64,000 nucleotides of DNA from contig NZ_LBAW01000018.1 of NCBI RefSeq assembly GCF_001648595.1, forward strand, positions 1-64,000, given 5' to 3'. The DNA comes from Legionella bozemanae (GTDB taxonomy: Bacteria; Pseudomonadota; Gammaproteobacteria; Legionellales; Legionellaceae). The notes beneath the pieces are model-generated. The model saw nothing but the letters and a program-made list of their open reading frames with translations. It was not told the origin of the DNA and did not search any database. Position numbers and translations under genes: made by a program. Positions 10,788 through 19,646 of the stretch are shown here, one piece after another. The stretch's first letter is position 1; each line of letters begins with the position of its first letter.

Positions 10788-11555
10788 TTTATAATCTTGG
10801 AGATTGATTTCTAGAAGATTAAGATATTTTTCACTTAATTTTTTTTGATTTGCTGGTGTTATATATAAAGTTGTTGTCGAATTGATTTTTGAATCTACTA
10901 AATCCTTTAATGTAATTTTCTCAATTCTAGGTTTTTGCATAGGGATTTGTGCTGCCTCATATAGGTAAGCAATATGATCATGATGGTAGAACTTAGCTAG
11001 GTATTCGGATAAAACCTGCATCTTACTAGTCTGATTAATATTATGCATTCCAATGTTTGCAACTTGCCATAAAATGACGTGTGCATTTATGTCGATATCT
11101 CTTTCATAAAGTAATAGTTCAGTAGCATCAATAGTGAAACATCCTTTATTACCAGGATCTATTTCTAAATCACTAAATAGACAATCCAGAGTTGAAATTC
11201 CTGGGAGTATTGTGGCATTTCCGTTAAGTGCTTTTATTATTTTTACTGCATTTAAAGCTGATTCAGCAAATACTGTCGGGTGACCATAAAATAGAACACA
11301 AAGCATTTTACCTTTATTATATTCGCTAACAATGTAGTTTGTGATTTTTCTATAAGCATCTATTCGTTTATCACTACTAAAATAAAGATCCTCTAAACTC
11401 TCAGCTTCTTTGGATTCACGCTGAATCCAAGATTTGAGATTCTGCTCATTGACTAAATATAGAACTTTATCAGAATTTTTAATTATATATTTAGTTTCTT
11501 CGGTAAAGTGAGAGATGGATTTTATTCCGGATCCACAAACTATCAGCTTTGACAT
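10779..11555 (-). CDS. Tetrapyrrole-methylase-fold SAM methyltransferase, split borosin (SonM) type
   Basis: A 258-residue soluble enzyme of the TP-methylase superfamily. Automated pipelines would probably call it a uroporphyrin-III methyltransferase, but it reads like the borosin peptide backbone alpha-N-methyltransferases SonM (Shewanella) and the OphMA catalytic domain. Shared landmarks are VCGSG near the N-terminus, FYGHPTVFA (~89-97), ILPGIS, LEIDPGNKG, HVILWQV, YEAAQIP and PRIEKI. The borosin catalytic residues are present: Tyr58, Arg64 (KRIDAY), Tyr68 and Tyr90 in ATG numbering. A TTG directly before the ATG could also start. There is no precursor tail fused to the C-terminus, so a separate substrate is expected. 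The 47-codon gene ending three bases upstream fits, with likely translational coupling. Expected reaction: iterative N-methylation of peptide-bond amides in a core peptide. Confidence 0.82.
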   Translation of the reverse strand: MSKLIVCGSGIKSISHFTEETKYIIKNSDKVLYLVNEQNLKSWIQRESKEAESLEDLYFSSDKRIDAYRKITNYIVSEYNKGKMLCVLFYGHPTVFAESALNAVKIIKALNGNATILPGISTLDCLFSDLEIDPGNKGCFTIDATELLLYERDIDINAHVILWQVANIGMHNINQTSKMQVLSEYLAKFYHHDHIAYLYEAAQIPMQKPRIEKITLKDLVDSKINSTTTLYITPANQKKLSEKYLNLLEINLQDYKLS

Positions 11556-11558
11556 CAA

Positions 11559-11702
11559 CTATAAGATTTCCACTATTTTATTTGAATGGGGCTGTTGTTC
11601 TGAATTGATCATTTCCTGAACGTTAAACAACAATTCTACATGCTCATTTGTATTTATAAATTCGCTGCCAACTGCATGTTCGATTTGGTCTAATAAATCC
11701 AT
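11559..11702 (-). CDS. Candidate borosin-type precursor peptide, 47 residues
   Basis: A small gene that begins MDLLDQIEHAVGSEF and ends in SNKIVEIL-stop. GGAG at 11709-11712 is six bases from the ATG at 11702, a good ribosome site; an in-frame ATG at 11714 is a less likely start. The stop codon is three bases before the methyltransferase ATG, so both are surely cotranscribed. The first ~30 residues are predicted helical, as expected for a leader bound by the enzyme. The C-terminal tail is rich in Ile, Val and Leu, the residues backbone-methylated in known borosins. It shows no clear sequence match to SonA, so precursor status rests on position, size and tail composition. Confidence 0.6.
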   Translation of the reverse strand: MDLLDQIEHAVGSEFINTNEHVELLFNVQEMINSEQQPHSNKIVEIL

Positions 11703-11964
11703 TTTTTTCTCCATGAATCAACTTTCGGTTATTGTATAAACAAAAGGGTCAAAGGTATAGCTAATTTATAATATCTCATTAAATTTTCATATATACGATG
11801 TATTGCAGGAATGTACTCAATATGATTAAATAAATGCTCGATATGAGTATTAAAATGTTCGTTAAGAGTTTTAAGGAAGTATGAAAACATCACCTTTTCA
11901 ATGGATCAAATGTAATTAATATTCTTGTGTGATTTTATTTTTATAAAGTTAATTAAGGAAAATC

Positions 11965-12321
11965 ATGAGCACTTATCACATTCTACCAAGATTAATACGT
12001 CTTAGAGATGCACCTGCTTATGTGGGCATGGATAGGCATCGTTTTAATGAAGAAGTACGTCCTAGCTTGATGGAAATTCCCATTGGTTCACAGGGTGTGG
12101 CATTTGATCGACTTGATTTAGATGCTTGGGTAGACGATTATATACAGTGTAGTGATCGACCCGCGGCATCCAAGCGAAGGAGTTTGGAAATATGGGACGA
12201 AAACGAATACCAGGGATCTACAAAAAAGGTAGTCACTGGCAAATTGACAAAAAAATATTTGGATACCGACTTTGCGAAAGCACTGGTACTGGCGACCTCG
12301 AAGAAGCCGAAAAATATCTAG
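11965..12321 (+). CDS. Excisionase/AlpA-like DNA-binding protein
   Basis: A 118-residue basic protein. Residues ~10-57 (RLRDAPAYVGMDRHRFNEEV, then RPSLMEIPIG...FDRLDLDAWVDDYI) fit the winged-helix pattern of MerR/AlpA/Xis-like proteins, where a first helix selects DNA and the 'FDRLDLDAWVDDY' strand-helix closes the domain. AAGGAAAA precedes the ATG. Its last 130 bases overlap the start of the integrase gene in another frame, a compact arrangement common for xis-int pairs on tRNA-borne islands. Likely role: directionality factor for excision or regulator of the integrase. Confidence 0.7.
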   Translation: MSTYHILPRLIRLRDAPAYVGMDRHRFNEEVRPSLMEIPIGSQGVAFDRLDLDAWVDDYIQCSDRPAASKRRSLEIWDENEYQGSTKKVVTGKLTKKYLDTDFAKALVLATSKKPKNI

Positions 12322-13319
12322 CAAGACGGATTGATGAAATCCGTCAAGCCACGGTATATGGTGTCAGACCCAAGCGAAGTTTTATGGAGGCCGCGACTAA
12401 ATTTCTGATGGAAAACCAGCATAAACGCAGCATTGATGATGATGCAGGGCGTTTACGCGAAGTGGTAAAGTACATTGGTGATTTATCGTTGGAATCTATT
12501 CACATAGGCTCGTTGCAACCATTCATTGAAGGTAGGAGAAAGGATGAGGTATCTACGAGAACCATTAATCATGGTTTAATGGTAGTGCGTCGAATTATGA
12601 ATCTAGCAGCAAGCGAATGGATGGACGAGTTTGGCTTAACTTGGTTGGCTAACGCGCCCAAAATTAAACTCTTACCGGAGAATGATCTGCGCAAGCCTTA
12701 TCCGCTGAACTGGGATGAACAACACAGACTCTTTGGTGAGTTGCCGCCACATCTGGAAAGAATGGGTTTATTTGCCGTCAATACTGGATGTCGGGATAGT
12801 GAGATATGTGAATTGCGTTGGGAATGGGAAATTAAAATTCCTGAAATGCCTCATATCATGGTGTTTATCATACCAGCTGAGTTGGTAAAAAATGGTGAGG
12901 AACGATTGGTTGTCTGTAACGAGACAGCTAGATCGGTTGTGAGTAGTGAGCGTGGAAAGCATCCGACACATGTATTTAGTTATAAAGGCAGGCCTTTAGC
13001 TCGGATATTATCAACGGGTTGGCGGAACGCTAGAGTAAAAGCAGGATTACCACATGTGAGGGTGCATGATTTAAAACATACTTTTGGTCGTCGTTTACGT
13101 GCGGCTGGAGTCAGTTTTGAAGATAGGCAAGATTTGCTAGGACATTGTTCTGGTCGAATTACCACTCATTATTCATCAGCCGAGTTGCAAAATCTTTTTG
13201 AGGCGGCCAACAGGGTTTGTGAAAAGCAAAAGAGCGGGGTAGTTCTTACTCTGCTGCGGAACAAAAATTTTAAATCCAAGAAAGCAGTAAATAAGGATAA
13301 TAGTGCGATTTCGCTTTAG
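12192..13319 (+). CDS. Tyrosine recombinase (phage-type integrase)
   Basis: A 375-residue site-specific recombinase. The N-terminal arm-binding and core-binding parts precede a catalytic domain with Arg201 (NTGCRDSEICELRW), the box HDLKHTFGRRLRAAG (His292, with Lys295 where most relatives have Arg), LGH (His318) and the nucleophile Tyr327 in THYS. The Lys in the HxxR box is odd but the rest of the active site is intact. The gene begins inside the preceding excisionase-like gene and points at the 3' end of the tRNA 90 bases away, so the tRNA end is the likely attachment site. It probably mobilised some or all of the type III RM/borosin region to its left. Confidence 0.92.
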   Translation: MGRKRIPGIYKKGSHWQIDKKIFGYRLCESTGTGDLEEAEKYLARRIDEIRQATVYGVRPKRSFMEAATKFLMENQHKRSIDDDAGRLREVVKYIGDLSLESIHIGSLQPFIEGRRKDEVSTRTINHGLMVVRRIMNLAASEWMDEFGLTWLANAPKIKLLPENDLRKPYPLNWDEQHRLFGELPPHLERMGLFAVNTGCRDSEICELRWEWEIKIPEMPHIMVFIIPAELVKNGEERLVVCNETARSVVSSERGKHPTHVFSYKGRPLARILSTGWRNARVKAGLPHVRVHDLKHTFGRRLRAAGVSFEDRQDLLGHCSGRITTHYSSAELQNLFEAANRVCEKQKSGVVLTLLRNKNFKSKKAVNKDNSAISL

Positions 13320-13409
13320 ATTTTGCACGTAGGTCCCGAAGAAGTCCCGAAGTGGGTTTCTATGGGTGCAGGGCGTCAAGTGTAACTTATTGAATTTAAA
13401 TGATTTTGT

Positions 13410-13440
13410 TGGTGGGCCCACTAGGACTTGAACCTAGGAC
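13410..13440. other. Probable integrase attachment site at tRNA 3' end
   Basis: The 3' half of the tRNA gene directly abuts the integrase gene. Tyrosine integrases of this kind normally recombine within the T arm and 3' end of the tRNA, leaving it intact. A second copy of this sequence should mark the far edge of the island. I did not find a convincing one in the window. Confidence 0.45.
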
Positions 13441-13486
13441 CAACGGATTATGAGTCCGCTGCTCTGACCAACTGAGCTATGGGCCC
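13410..13486 (-). tRNA. tRNA with CAU anticodon (Met elongator or Ile2)
   Basis: A complete 77-base cloverleaf on the minus strand. The acceptor stem GGGCCC pairs with GGGCCC, the D arm holds AGCTCAG...GGTCAGAGC, the anticodon stem CGGA/TCCG encloses loop CTCATAA, and the T loop is GGTTCAAGTCC. The 3' CCA is encoded. The CAU anticodon is shared by elongator Met tRNA and by the lysidine-modified Ile tRNA for AUA; I cannot separate them reliably by eye. It lies downstream of rpoD on the same strand. Confidence 0.93.
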
Positions 13487-13633
13487 GGAGAGGGAGTCAT
13501 TTTAAACTTAATTTGCTTAATGTTCTAGTTTTTTTTGTGATTTTTTTGGAGTTTTCCTCTCCTGTTAGGGAGAGGAGTAGGGAAGAGTAAAGAGGTCACA
13601 AATCCTTTTTATCCTTCCTCTTTATTTGAATCA

Positions 13634-15502
13634 TTAGCCTTCATCACCTTCGAGGAAGCTTCTCAGTTTCTCTGAACGAGATGGATGGCGCAGTTTGCGA
13701 AGCGCTTTGGCTTCGATTTGACGAATTCGTTCACGAGTAACGTCAAATTGTTTGCCCACTTCTTCCAGAGTATGGTCGGTATTCATTTCGATACCAAAAC
13801 GCATACGGAGTACTTTGGCTTCTCTTGGGGTTAGCGTTTCCAAGATTTCCAGAGTAGCTTCGCGCAGACCTTCAGCAGTTGCCATGTCGATTGGTGATTC
13901 AATGTTATTGTCTTCAATAAAGTCACCTAAGTGTGAATCATCATCATCCCCCACTGGGGTTTCCATGGAAATCGGTTCTTTAGCAATTTTTAAGACCTTG
14001 CGAATCTTGTCTTCGCTCAATTCCATTTTTTCAGCCAATTCTTCGGGTGTGGCTTCACGGCCAGTTTCCTGAAGTATTTGTCTGGAAATGCGGTTGAGCT
14101 TGTTAATCGTTTCGATCATGTGTACCGGGATACGGATGGTACGCGCTTGATCGGCGATAGAACGGGTAATTGCCTGTCGAATCCACCAGGTTGCATAGGT
14201 AGAGAACTTATAACCGCGACGGTATTCAAATTTATCTACTGCTTTCATCAAACCGATGTTGCCTTCCTGAATTAAATCAAGGAATTGCAAGCCACGGTTG
14301 GTGTATTTTTTCGCGATGGAAATAACCAAACGTAAGTTGGCCTCAACCATTTCTTTTTTGGCGCGACGTGCTTTCGCTTCGCCAATGGACATTTTACGGT
14401 TGATGTCTTTAATTTCACCGATCGTCAAACCGTACTCGGCTTCGAATGCGACCAATCGTGATTGGATACGTAAAATCTCCTCGGTATGTTCCTGGATACG
14501 GTCCATATCGAGCTTTTTACCGTGTTTGCTAATAATGGAATTGAGCCATTCCATGTCTGTTTCTTGGCCTGGGAATGTATCAATAAACAGTTTTCGCGGA
14601 ATACGCGCTTTTTCAATGCAAAGGCGCATAATGCCACGCTCGAACTCTCTGATGTGGTTACGTAGCTGACGGAAATGACGTGTTAAACGATCAACCTGTC
14701 TGGAAGTAAGCTTGAGCTTTAAGAACGACTCAGACATCGCTTCCAACGCTTTCAGCGCTTTGGCATGGTCTCTGCCAAGCTCTTTTAATATAGCTAGTGC
14801 TTCTTCATAGGTAACACGTAAGTCATCAAAATAAACTTTGGCTTGTTCTGGGTTTGGACCATCATCGACTTCACCCATACCTCCTTCGCCGTCTTCATCT
14901 TCTTCATCATCAGAAAGAAGCAGATCATCATCTTGCCGATCTTCATCAAGCATAGAGCCGATGCTTGCAGCAGGAGCTACTTCATCTTCAACATCAGAAA
15001 AACCGCTAATAATTTCATTCAGACGAATTTCTTGGGCATTGAAACGATCATAATCATCAAGCACCAACTGGACAGTTTCTGGATAATGAGCCAAAGATTT
15101 GAGTACTTGGTAAATGCCCTCTTCAATGCGTTTCGCGATGCGGATCTCACCTTCACGGGTCAACAGCTCTACTGTACCCATTTCACGCATGTACATACGA
15201 ACTGGATCGGTTGTACGGCCAGTTTCTTTGTCTACAGAGGCCAGTACCATTGCGGCTTCCTCGATATCTGGAACTTCTTCTGTATTGAGCAGAAGTGCCA
15301 GTTCATCATCACCTGGCGGCAATTCAAATACTTTGATGTTCATGCCTTCCAGCATGCTGATAATGACATCAAAATGTTCTGTATCGACTATATTAGGCAG
15401 CAAGTCATTGATCTGACTGTAAGTCAGGTAACCTTGCTCCTTGCCTAGGCTAATGACTTTGGTTATCTGTGAGCTTTGCTGTTCTTGATCATTTATGGTC
15501 AT
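13634..15502 (-). CDS. rpoD: RNA polymerase primary sigma factor (sigma-70)
   Basis: A 622-residue protein when started at the ATG at 15502; a GTG two codons upstream is also possible. Region 1.1 is N-terminal. An acidic linker ([18 protein letters not shown]) occupies ~200-215. Region 1.2/non-conserved follows, then region 2 ([36 protein letters not shown] and [17 protein letters not shown]), region 3, and region 4 with the helix-turn-helix [20 protein letters not shown]. It directs RNA polymerase to housekeeping promoters. It closes the rpsU-yqeY-dnaG-rpoD cluster, the classic macromolecular synthesis operon, with a 271-base gap after dnaG that may hold its own promoter. Confidence 0.97.
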   Translation of the reverse strand: MTINDQEQQSSQITKVISLGKEQGYLTYSQINDLLPNIVDTEHFDVIISMLEGMNIKVFELPPGDDELALLLNTEEVPDIEEAAMVLASVDKETGRTTDPVRMYMREMGTVELLTREGEIRIAKRIEEGIYQVLKSLAHYPETVQLVLDDYDRFNAQEIRLNEIISGFSDVEDEVAPAASIGSMLDEDRQDDDLLLSDDEEDEDGEGGMGEVDDGPNPEQAKVYFDDLRVTYEEALAILKELGRDHAKALKALEAMSESFLKLKLTSRQVDRLTRHFRQLRNHIREFERGIMRLCIEKARIPRKLFIDTFPGQETDMEWLNSIISKHGKKLDMDRIQEHTEEILRIQSRLVAFEAEYGLTIGEIKDINRKMSIGEAKARRAKKEMVEANLRLVISIAKKYTNRGLQFLDLIQEGNIGLMKAVDKFEYRRGYKFSTYATWWIRQAITRSIADQARTIRIPVHMIETINKLNRISRQILQETGREATPEELAEKMELSEDKIRKVLKIAKEPISMETPVGDDDDSHLGDFIEDNNIESPIDMATAEGLREATLEILETLTPREAKVLRMRFGIEMNTDHTLEEVGKQFDVTRERIRQIEAKALRKLRHPSRSEKLRSFLEGDEG

Positions 15503-15773
15503 AGGCACTTCTCTAGGGACAATTGGACATTATCCTAAAAAACAATGGAATCTACAGCATCATATAGCACTAATTGGATTGCTTGCTTCTTTAGGATTAC
15601 AAAATCTTATAATTATAAACCGGGAGGCTGCAACATACCAGTAGTTTTTCATTGCTTTTTTCTGGACATCTTCTTTACAAGAGTCTAGCACATGATGAAA
15701 CACCGTATGAGTTAGGGTTAATACTAATTGCATTGTCTAAACGCGTAGCTCTGATGTTTTGCTAAGTACTAAG

Positions 15774-17492
15774 TCACACATGGCGTTCTTTTAGCATGTC
15801 TTGTAACTTTATTTTTTCCTCTTCATTTAAGCCGTATTGGCGTGATTTATTAATTAATTCACGTATGGTTAATTCACGATTTTGTTTTTGTAAAAACGCC
15901 ATAATATCAATAAATTCCTTAACTAATTCTTGTTCAGGAACCAAATGATCCCAGGCAGCAAGCCTGTTCATGGAATCAAAATAAGGATGATCGCGCCATG
16001 ATTCAATAAGTGTTGCTGTAGTGGCTTGTGGATTTGCTGCCAGTTGCTGTAACAGTTGCACTAAAATTTCATGTTCTTTGGCATCCAGAAGCTCGGGATT
16101 AATGTGCTGTTTGATTTGTGCATAAATTTCTGGATGTTGTAAGAGCAAGGCCACCGCAACGCGCATGGGTGTACGCGCTATAGTCATCATTTGTTCCTGT
16201 GGGGCTGGACGAGATGCCTCGCTAACTAGCTGGCTTAAGCGATGCGTTTCTATATGAGTTAAACGAGCAAGATCTTCGATAAGTAATTGTTTGTACGAGC
16301 CCTCATTCATTTTTTGTAAAAAAGGTTTGGCCAAATTAATTAATTGAGTTTTTCCTGCAGGACGAAGCAAATTGAGGTCTTTGGCTAAGTTGTCAAAGAG
16401 AAATCGATGCAGTGGCGTGGCTTGTTTTAGCTGATTTAAAAAATTGTCTTTGCCTTCCTTGCGGACTAAACTGTCCGGATCATGTCCATCAGGTAAAAAC
16501 ATAAAGCTGGCATCGAGCCCCAGATTCAAATGTGGCAAGCTGCTTTCTAGTGCGCGCCATGCAGCTTGTCTTCCAGCGTTATCTCCATCAAAACAAAAAA
16601 TCAGCGATTTAGTATATTTCGCAAGAAGTTGAATATGATATGTACTGGTTGTAGTACCTAAGGTGGCTACTGCATTCATAATTCCATGCTGGGCTAATGC
16701 AATCACATCCATATAGCCTTCAACTACAATAATGTAATCTATTGTTTTTTGCTGGCTTAGAATTTGGTGTAAACCATATAATTCCCTGCTTTTTTGGAAA
16801 ATGACTGTTTCAGGTGAATTAAGGTATTTAGGTTTTTGTTCAGCCTCTAGGACGCGTCCGCCAAAGCCTATAATACGTCCATGGCGGTCATGAATAGGGA
16901 ACATGACTCGGTTTCGATACCGGTCATAAATTTTCCCCTCTTCATTTTTAATTAACATCCCGGTTGCGAGCAACTCACGTTGGTTACGAGGAAATGCTTT
17001 TTCAAGATGATGCCATCCTTCATTTGCATAACCTAATTGATACAGTTTCGCGATTTCTCCACTTAAGCCTCTGCCACGCAAGTAATCGATGGCAGGTTGT
17101 CCTTCATATTTTAATTTTTTTTGATAGTAAAGGCTTACGGCAGACAAAAGTTTATAAAGATCCTGCGATGGATTATTTTTTTCAGTTTGTTTGTCACGAG
17201 GAATTGTTAAACCCAGACGAGTAGCCAGCGTTTCAACCGCATCAACAAATCCCTGATTGAGGTAATTCATGACAAAGCTGATCGCATTGCCTGAAGCGCC
17301 ACAGCCAAAGCAGTGATAAAACTGCTTTTTGGCAACGACATTAAATGAAGGAGATTTTTCGTTATGAAAGGGACAGCAAGCAATATGACTGTTCCCTCTT
17401 TTTTTCAAGGGAACATAGCTGTCAATTAATTCAACCAGATCTGTTCGGTGGAGAAGATCATCAATGAATGGCTGCGGGATTAAGCCAGACAT
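15774..17492 (-). CDS. dnaG: DNA primase
   Basis: A 572-residue primase that makes RNA primers at the replication fork with DnaB. The N-terminal CHC2 zinc ribbon is visible (CCPFHNEKSPSF...YHCFGCGASG, ~39-65). The TOPRIM catalytic core follows, with VVEGYMDVIALA and FCFDGDNAGRQAAW carrying the acidic metal ligands. The C-terminal helical part binds helicase. AAGGA precedes the ATG. The gene begins 8 bases after yqeY ends, so the two are cotranscribed. Confidence 0.97.
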   Translation of the reverse strand: MSGLIPQPFIDDLLHRTDLVELIDSYVPLKKRGNSHIACCPFHNEKSPSFNVVAKKQFYHCFGCGASGNAISFVMNYLNQGFVDAVETLATRLGLTIPRDKQTEKNNPSQDLYKLLSAVSLYYQKKLKYEGQPAIDYLRGRGLSGEIAKLYQLGYANEGWHHLEKAFPRNQRELLATGMLIKNEEGKIYDRYRNRVMFPIHDRHGRIIGFGGRVLEAEQKPKYLNSPETVIFQKSRELYGLHQILSQQKTIDYIIVVEGYMDVIALAQHGIMNAVATLGTTTSTYHIQLLAKYTKSLIFCFDGDNAGRQAAWRALESSLPHLNLGLDASFMFLPDGHDPDSLVRKEGKDNFLNQLKQATPLHRFLFDNLAKDLNLLRPAGKTQLINLAKPFLQKMNEGSYKQLLIEDLARLTHIETHRLSQLVSEASRPAPQEQMMTIARTPMRVAVALLLQHPEIYAQIKQHINPELLDAKEHEILVQLLQQLAANPQATTATLIESWRDHPYFDSMNRLAAWDHLVPEQELVKEFIDIMAFLQKQNRELTIRELINKSRQYGLNEEEKIKLQDMLKERHV

Positions 17493-17500
17493 GGTGATCC

Positions 17501-17944
17501 TTAACTTAACTTAGCCTTTATCATGGCGCTAACTTGAGCCATATCAGCACGTCCTTGCAAGTTGGGTTTTAAGAGTGCCATCACTTTACCCATGTCCGCC
17601 ATTTTTTCAGCACCAGTTGCAGCAATAGCTTCTTGAATCATTTTTTCTATTTCTGCAGCAGATAAAGGCTCAGGCAAGTATTTTTTCAGAACATCCAGCT
17701 CATATTGTTCCTGAGCGACCAGATCTTCTCGATTGGCTTTTTCGTATTGGGCTATGGATTCTTTACGTTGTTTGCTCATTTTATCCAAAATCACCAACAT
17801 GCGTTCATCATCCACTTCGATACGCTCATCGACTTCGACTTGTTTTACTGCAGCAGTGATTAAACGAAGCGTGGATAAAAGTTCTTTATCCTTGGCACGC
17901 ATTGCATCTTTGACATCATTATTGAGGCGTTCTTTAATTGTCAT
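17501..17944 (-). CDS. yqeY: GatB/YqeY domain protein
   Basis: A 147-residue protein of the YqeY family, which shares the C-terminal tRNA-binding tail domain of the amidotransferase subunit GatB. Typical features are the N-terminal LRLITAAVKQVEVDERIEVD, RKESIAQYEKANREDL and the end MGKVMALLKPNLQGRADMAQ. It is usually found between rpsU and dnaG, as here. It may bind tRNA, but its precise function is not settled. AAGGAATA precedes the ATG. Confidence 0.92.
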   Translation of the reverse strand: MTIKERLNNDVKDAMRAKDKELLSTLRLITAAVKQVEVDERIEVDDERMLVILDKMSKQRKESIAQYEKANREDLVAQEQYELDVLKKYLPEPLSAAEIEKMIQEAIAATGAEKMADMGKVMALLKPNLQGRADMAQVSAMIKAKLS

Positions 17945-18079
17945 TTTTATTCCTTAAACCTAATGAGCTCGGCCCTAAATGGATTTTGAAAAGCAAAAGG
18001 CCACTAAATACGACACCATAATCACTGTGACTATGCGAAGTACATGTGGCCTTGGTAAAAAATACAGGACGGACAAATC

Positions 18080-18310
18080 CTATTTACGTCGGCGTTTTCC
18101 GCCTTGTTGTTTTGCTGTCATATCACGAGAAATTTTCTTCAGATGACGTTTTACTGCAGCAGCTTGTTTGCGCTTACGCTCAGCAGTTGGTTTTTCGTAA
18201 AATTCACGACGGCGTAATTCGGTTAAAATACCGGCTTTTTCACAAGAGCGCTTAAAACGGCGCAGTGCGTATTCTGGGTTTTCGCCTTCTTTGACGCGAA
18301 CGGTAGGCAT
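18080..18310 (-). CDS. rpsU: 30S ribosomal protein S21
   Basis: A 76-residue basic protein that begins [20 protein letters not shown] and contains the S21 pattern [20 protein letters not shown] followed by [11 protein letters not shown]. It joins the 30S subunit near the anti-Shine-Dalgarno and helps initiation. It heads the macromolecular synthesis cluster that continues with yqeY, dnaG and rpoD. Confidence 0.97.
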   Translation of the reverse strand: MPTVRVKEGENPEYALRRFKRSCEKAGILTELRRREFYEKPTAERKRKQAAAVKRHLKKISRDMTAKQQGGKRRRK

Positions 18311-18565
18311 TAACTAGTCCTCAAGTTATTTGATCTTAATAGGTGGGCAATTCTAGTGCTAGTTGAAGCAGTCGTCAAGTTTTAAACTATAAATTTTTAT
18401 GAATTCCTTGTGGACTTTATATTTCTGTATACCACAATTGTGCGATAAGCGATCAAATTATTTGTTGATTTGTTTTTTTGAAACCACAATATACAATAGG
18501 AATCAGCTAATCCGATTAATGTGTTACAATTCTGGCTTTGATAATACTCTTAGACTAGGTTTTTT

Positions 18566-19567
18566 ATGTTGATTTTAGGCATTGAATCTTCTTGTGATGA
18601 AACCGGAATAGCAATTTACGATTCAGATGCTGGTTTGTTGGCGCATGCCTTACATTCGCAAATTGATACGCACCGTGTGCATGGTGGCGTGGTCCCTGAG
18701 CTTGCTTCACGTGATCACATTAATTATTTAATTCCTTTGCTTGATAAGGTATTGCAACAAACAGGAATAGATAAAAAAGCGTTAGATGGTATTGCCTATA
18801 CAGCCGGTCCAGGTTTGATTGGTGCATTACTGGTAGGTGCTTGTTTTGCAAAAAGCTTGGCGTACGCATTACAAATTCCCGCTTTGGCGATTCATCATTT
18901 GGAAGCGCACCTTTTAGCGGCAAAAATGGAAACCCCATCACTCGAATTCCCCTTTATCGCACTTTTGGTATCTGGTGGTCATTGCCAATTAGTCGAAGTC
19001 AATGATTTAGGAAAATACCGTATCCTTGGCGATACTCTGGATGATGCAGTAGGCGAAGCTTTTGATAAAACCGCCAAACTTATGGGCATACCTTATCCCG
19101 GAGGTCCGGTGCTTGCATCTCTTGCCGATCAATGTGAATCAACCCCTTATCGGTTTCCCCGTCCCATGACCGATAGACCCGGTCTGGATTTTAGTTTCAG
19201 TGGTTTAAAAACCTTTGCATTAAATACTTGGAATCAAAGCACAAAAGATGAGCGTGCACGTGCTGAAATTGCCAAGGCGTTTCAAGAGGCAGTGGTTGAA
19301 ACCCTAATGATTAAATGCAAGCGAGCAGTGCAAGAGTCGGGATGTAAACAATTGGTTGTTGCGGGTGGAGTAGGGGCAAATAAAGCACTACGGTTAGGCT
19401 TACGCGAATGGATACAGGGTATTGGCGGAACAATTTATTTCCCCGCTTTAGAATATTGTACTGATAATGGGGCGATGATTGCTTATGCCGGATGTTTACG
19501 GATGTTAAGGGGCGAAAAGGATTTAAGTAGCGGGGTAGAAGTTAAGGCAAGATGGCCTTTGGCTTGA
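18566..19567 (+). CDS. tsaD: tRNA N6-threonylcarbamoyladenosine synthase subunit TsaD
   Basis: A 333-residue ASKHA-fold enzyme that transfers threonylcarbamoyl to A37 of ANN-decoding tRNAs, with TsaB and TsaE. It opens with the phosphate-1 motif [23 protein letters not shown] provides the metal-binding histidines, and VSGGHCQLV and [11 protein letters not shown] are the nucleotide-binding loops. The length matches the family. It is divergent from rpsU, as in many gammaproteobacteria. A hairpin lies just downstream. Confidence 0.97.
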   Translation: MLILGIESSCDETGIAIYDSDAGLLAHALHSQIDTHRVHGGVVPELASRDHINYLIPLLDKVLQQTGIDKKALDGIAYTAGPGLIGALLVGACFAKSLAYALQIPALAIHHLEAHLLAAKMETPSLEFPFIALLVSGGHCQLVEVNDLGKYRILGDTLDDAVGEAFDKTAKLMGIPYPGGPVLASLADQCESTPYRFPRPMTDRPGLDFSFSGLKTFALNTWNQSTKDERARAEIAKAFQEAVVETLMIKCKRAVQESGCKQLVVAGGVGANKALRLGLREWIQGIGGTIYFPALEYCTDNGAMIAYAGCLRMLRGEKDLSSGVEVKARWPLA

Positions 19568-19572
19568 TTTTT

Positions 19573-19617
19573 TTTCAATCCCTGAAAAATTTTTGTGAGA
19601 ATGGATTTTCAGGGATT
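19573..19617. terminator. Inverted repeat between convergent tsaD and plsY
   Basis: AATCCCTGAAAA is matched by TTTTCAGGGATT about 20 bases later, and T-rich sequence is present on both sides. The position between two convergent genes suits a bidirectional terminator. The U tract is imperfect, so activity is uncertain. Confidence 0.45.
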
Positions 19618-19646
19618 TCTAGATTTTAGACTCTATGCTTGTTTGG

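Noticed and set aside
10779..11555. Call as sirohaem/cobalamin (uroporphyrin-III) methyltransferase
   Set aside because: No cobalamin or sirohaem genes are nearby, and the landmarks and catalytic Tyr/Arg/Tyr set match borosin enzymes better.
13556..13575. CCTCTCCTGTTAGGGAGAGG as the rpoD terminator
   Set aside because: On the rpoD strand the hairpin is followed by A-rich, not U-rich, sequence, so it does not fit an intrinsic terminator.
14838..15448. Long plus-strand frames opposite rpoD
   Set aside because: They mirror the acidic, codon-biased rpoD sequence (Ser-rich runs opposite Asp/Glu codons) and have no start signals.
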